Below, piece by piece: positions 12,517 through 14,944 of a DNA stretch of 14,944 nt. The notes beneath the pieces were generated by a model, which worked only from the letters and a program-made list of their open reading frames with translations, ran no database searches and had not been told where the DNA came from. The DNA lies in NCBI GenBank assembly GCA_034408875.1, contig JAWXCJ010000266.1:1-14944 (forward strand). Reading direction: 5' to 3'. Made by a program: the position numbers and the translations under genes. Every line of letters starts with the position of its first letter. Positions within the stretch are counted from its first letter, which is position 1. Source of the stretch: JANNHK01 sp034408875 (GTDB lineage: Bacteria; Actinomycetota; Acidimicrobiia; IMCC26256; PALSA-610).

Positions 12517-13203
12517 GTGAAGACGCAGTCGTACCGCGTGCGCGGCGGCGTCGTCCGGATCGCAGCGTGGCACGGACGCTCCGACATCGCTTCGCTCGCG
12601 TTGCGAGGTCGCGGATTGATCGCGCCCGCTGTCCTCGAGCGACTCCTCGACCGGATGCGTGCCGACGGGTACCAAGAGGTAGTCACCAACGCGCTCGCGC
12701 CGGCCGCGAGCACGGCGTTCGTCGACGCCGGATTCGCGGTCAAGGGCCGGTTGCGGGTCCTCGTCCACGAACTCCGGGAACTGCCCCCGATGTCGAACCG
12801 CACCCGGCGCGCCCGGCGCGACGAACGCGACGAGATCCTCCGGATCGACGCCGCCGCGTTCGACGACTTTTGGCGCCTCGACGACCGCGCCCTGCGCGAC
12901 GCCGCCCGCGCCACGCCCACCTCGCATACGCGCGTGAGCAAGGGCGAACTCGACGGCTTCATCCTCGTCGGGCGGGCGGCAACCGACGGCTACGTCCAAC
13001 GGCTCGCAGTGCGGCCCGACGCGCAGCGCGCCGGGCTCGGCCGAACCCTGCTGAACGACGGCCTGAACTGGCTGCGCGCCCACGGCGCCCGGCGCGCGTA
13101 CGTCAACACGCAGGACGAGAACGACCGCGCCCGGACGCTGTACGAGACGGCCGGGTTCACGCCGTTACCCGTCGGCCTGTGCGTCCTCGGACGGACCCTG
13201 TGA
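12517..13203 (+). CDS. GNAT family N-acetyltransferase
   Basis: The 228-residue product carries a GNAT domain in its C-terminal half (about 95-228). The acetyl-CoA-binding motif is LAVRPDAQRAGLGRTLL (163-179), with RAYVNTQDENDRARTLYETAGF (about 193-214) after it. The N-terminal half (about 1-90) looks like a degenerate second GNAT unit, with GYQEVVTNALAPAASTAFVDAGF (51-73) resembling the last strands and helix of the fold. It may acetylate an amine on a protein, peptide or small molecule; the substrate is unknown. The GTG at 12517 is chosen because the frame starts just after a -10-like TACTTT. The stop overlaps the next gene start (GTGA, 13200-13203), so the two are probably coupled. Confidence 0.85.
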   Translation: MKTQSYRVRGGVVRIAAWHGRSDIASLALRGRGLIAPAVLERLLDRMRADGYQEVVTNALAPAASTAFVDAGFAVKGRLRVLVHELRELPPMSNRTRRARRDERDEILRIDAAAFDDFWRLDDRALRDAARATPTSHTRVSKGELDGFILVGRAATDGYVQRLAVRPDAQRAGLGRTLLNDGLNWLRAHGARRAYVNTQDENDRARTLYETAGFTPLPVGLCVLGRTL

Positions 13204-14944
13204 GGAACACGCTCCGGGTACTGCTCGGCGCGGTCGTGCTGTGTGGGCTCGGCGCGGTCGCGACGCTCACACCGCAGCCGGCCGCGGCCGCCGACCCGCG
13301 GCTCGAGCTCGTCTCGCAACCGGCGTACGTCACAACGGGCGGGTCGGCCACATTGCTCCTCGACATCCCCTCCGACCGGCTGCCGGCGGGAGAAGCCGTC
13401 GTCGTACGGCTGCGGCTCTACAGCCGGGTGACGACGACCGAGACGTTCGAACGTTCGATCTCGGGTGAGCGCCTCTCCGGTCGCCTGACGACCCGCCGCC
13501 TACCGCTGGCGGAATTGCCGCGCGACGCCACCGGGTCGGTCTCGGTGACGTTCGGGGTCGGCGACTCGCCGGTCGAGCCCACCGTCGCCGCGTCGCGGCC
13601 CGGCGTCTACCCGCTCGAAGTCGCGCTCGAGAGCGGCGACACGCTGACGTCGTTTGTCACGTGGCTCGTCGTCGTCGCCGACCCGGCCGCCGAAGCCGAA
13701 GCCGTCGCCGCGCCGTTGCGCGTCGCGTGGACGTGGTCGACCGTGGCCGCGCCCGCCCGTGGTGTCGACGGCGCGAGCTACCCCGACGTCGCCGCCGAGT
13801 TCGCGGCCGGCGGTCGCCTCGACGGCGTCTCCTCGGTGCTGGCGTCGGCCGCAGCGTTGCCCATGAGTCTGGTGGCCGGGCCGGAGACACTCGAAGCGTG
13901 GAACGTGCTCGCCCAGACCGACCCGACGGTCGCGCCCGCGCTCGGCCGCGTCACCACGGCCGCGGCCCGGCCGACGACACAACTCCTCCCCACGCCGTAC
14001 GTGCCCATCGACTTGACCGCGCTCGAAGCCGCCGGCCTCGGCGACGAACTACCCAACCAGATCGTCGTGGGTTCCGACACGCTCGAGCAGCAGACGGGAA
14101 TACGGCCCGAGCCGCGGACCGCGTTCGTCGACCCCGTCGACGGCCCGGTACTGGCGCGGCTCCGACGACTCCTGGTCGACCGCGTCGTCGTACGCGAAGA
14201 CCAACTCACGCCGACCGAAACCCCGTCACTGCAGACATTCGTGCTCAACGCGGGCGACGGCGAGATCCGCGCCGCCGTCACCACGACACTCGTCGACAGC
14301 ATGCTCGCCGGAAGCGATCCGCCGGCGTTGCGCGTGCAGCGGGCGTTGACGGCGCTTTCCGTCGTCGCGTTCGAGGACACGGAGGCCGTGCGCGGCGTCG
14401 TCATCGCGCCCCCCGAGCAAGTCGAAGTAGAGGTCTATTCGGCACTCGTGACCGCTATGCGGTCGCATCCGCTGTTGGCGCCGGTGACCCTGGACGACTT
14501 CTTCGAGCAGGTTCCCAACGAGGCCGGCGACGACCGGCCCGTCGCACGCGAACTCGCGGCGACCGAACCGGGCGGCTTCCCGGTGACCGGTGCCGACTAC
14601 GTCGACGCCAAGTCGGCGCTCGCGGCGTTGGAGTCGAGCATCGACCCGACGAGCCCAGGGTTCGACCAGGGCGAGCGCGCGCTGCTTCTCGCCTTGAGCA
14701 CCGCCCAGTCATCGGAGACGGCGGCCGAACAGCTCGCCGTGATCGACGCCGGCGTGCAGCAACTGAACGCGGGCATCACGACAACGCGCAAACGGGTGAC
14801 ACTGACGTCGAGAAAGGCCGACGTACCACTGAGCTTCCGCAACGACACCGGCCGGCCGGTGCGCGTGCGCGTCAATCTCGACAGCACGAAGTTGCTCTTC
14901 CCCGACGGCGACGAGTTCGTCCTCGACCTTCCCGAAGGCAACAG
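13200..14944 (+). CDS. DUF6049 family secreted protein (partial at 3' end)
   Basis: The GTG at 13200-13202 overlaps the GNAT stop, and the frame is open to the window edge (581 codons seen). The N-terminus is a clear signal peptide: Arg at 2 and 6, a hydrophobic core at about 8-23, then QPAAAADP with probable cleavage near residue 30. The long extracytoplasmic region is rich in Ala, Val, Thr and Asp. The last part, VTLTSRKADVPLSFRNDTGR followed by PVRVRVNLDSTKLLF, resembles the C-terminal region of actinobacterial DUF6049 proteins, which are often encoded just before murJ. No enzymatic motif is recognised. It may act in the cell envelope, but no function is established. A C-terminal membrane helix would be expected beyond the edge. 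Confidence 0.8.
   Translation, partial: MRNTLRVLLGAVVLCGLGAVATLTPQPAAAADPRLELVSQPAYVTTGGSATLLLDIPSDRLPAGEAVVVRLRLYSRVTTTETFERSISGERLSGRLTTRRLPLAELPRDATGSVSVTFGVGDSPVEPTVAASRPGVYPLEVALESGDTLTSFVTWLVVVADPAAEAEAVAAPLRVAWTWSTVAAPARGVDGASYPDVAAEFAAGGRLDGVSSVLASAAALPMSLVAGPETLEAWNVLAQTDPTVAPALGRVTTAAARPTTQLLPTPYVPIDLTALEAAGLGDELPNQIVVGSDTLEQQTGIRPEPRTAFVDPVDGPVLARLRRLLVDRVVVREDQLTPTETPSLQTFVLNAGDGEIRAAVTTTLVDSMLAGSDPPALRVQRALTALSVVAFEDTEAVRGVVIAPPEQVEVEVYSALVTAMRSHPLLAPVTLDDFFEQVPNEAGDDRPVARELAATEPGGFPVTGADYVDAKSALAALESSIDPTSPGFDQGERALLLALSTAQSSETAAEQLAVIDAGVQQLNAGITTTRKRVTLTSRKADVPLSFRNDTGRPVRVRVNLDSTKLLFPDGDEFVLDLPEGN

Overview
The window is GC-rich chromosomal DNA, densely packed with housekeeping genes. 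The gene content points to an actinobacterium. The evidence is a DUF5318 gene, a PadR regulator with a long wing joined to an actinobacterial-type inositol-3-phosphate synthase, a DUF6049 protein, frequent GTG starts, and several genes with a -10-like hexamer 6-7 nt before the start codon. The rplI-rpsR-ssb-rpsF / DUF5318 / padR-ino1 order matches the origin-proximal region of mycobacteria, as I remember it. Cca, DUF6049 and (expected just outside) murJ are also origin-proximal there. A deep branch such as Acidimicrobiia is my guess from the pilT gene and the divergent S18; the sequence does not prove it.

Positions 1-393 are almost gene-free. A possible start of dnaB lies at the left edge, and the rest holds a cluster of DnaA-box-like sites and several inverted repeats. 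Positions 394-2325 hold, on the minus strand, the ribosomal/replication operon rpsF, ssb, rpsR, rplI. A structured 5' leader precedes rpsF (about 2337-2414). S18 lacks zinc-binding cysteines and carries an unusual acidic tail; SSB has a duplicated 12-residue linker unit.

Positions 2595-4019 (minus) hold panB followed directly by a membrane-anchored DUF192 protein. A small zinc-ribbon protein diverges from panB (4132-4326). DUF5318 (minus) and padR-ino1 (plus) diverge from 4800-4920, where the padR promoter contains two copies of a 10-bp palindrome that look like the PadR operator. A SAM-dependent methyltransferase follows ino1 and converges on the tRNA nucleotidyltransferase gene cca (minus).

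From 8825 an NfeD-like protein and an SPFH (slipin) protein form a plus-strand pair. It converges, with overlapping stop codons, on a minus-strand PilT/PilU-type ATPase gene and an upstream histone-deacetylase-family gene. The deacetylase diverges over 56 bp from a GNAT acetyltransferase gene, whose stop overlaps the start of a secreted DUF6049 protein that runs off the right edge.

I see no mobile element, CRISPR array, tRNA or rRNA. No gene set here is clearly a new system. The best leads are the rplI-dnaB gap, the cysteine-free tailed S18, the rpsF leader, the padR operator, and the divergent acetyltransferase/deacetylase pair.
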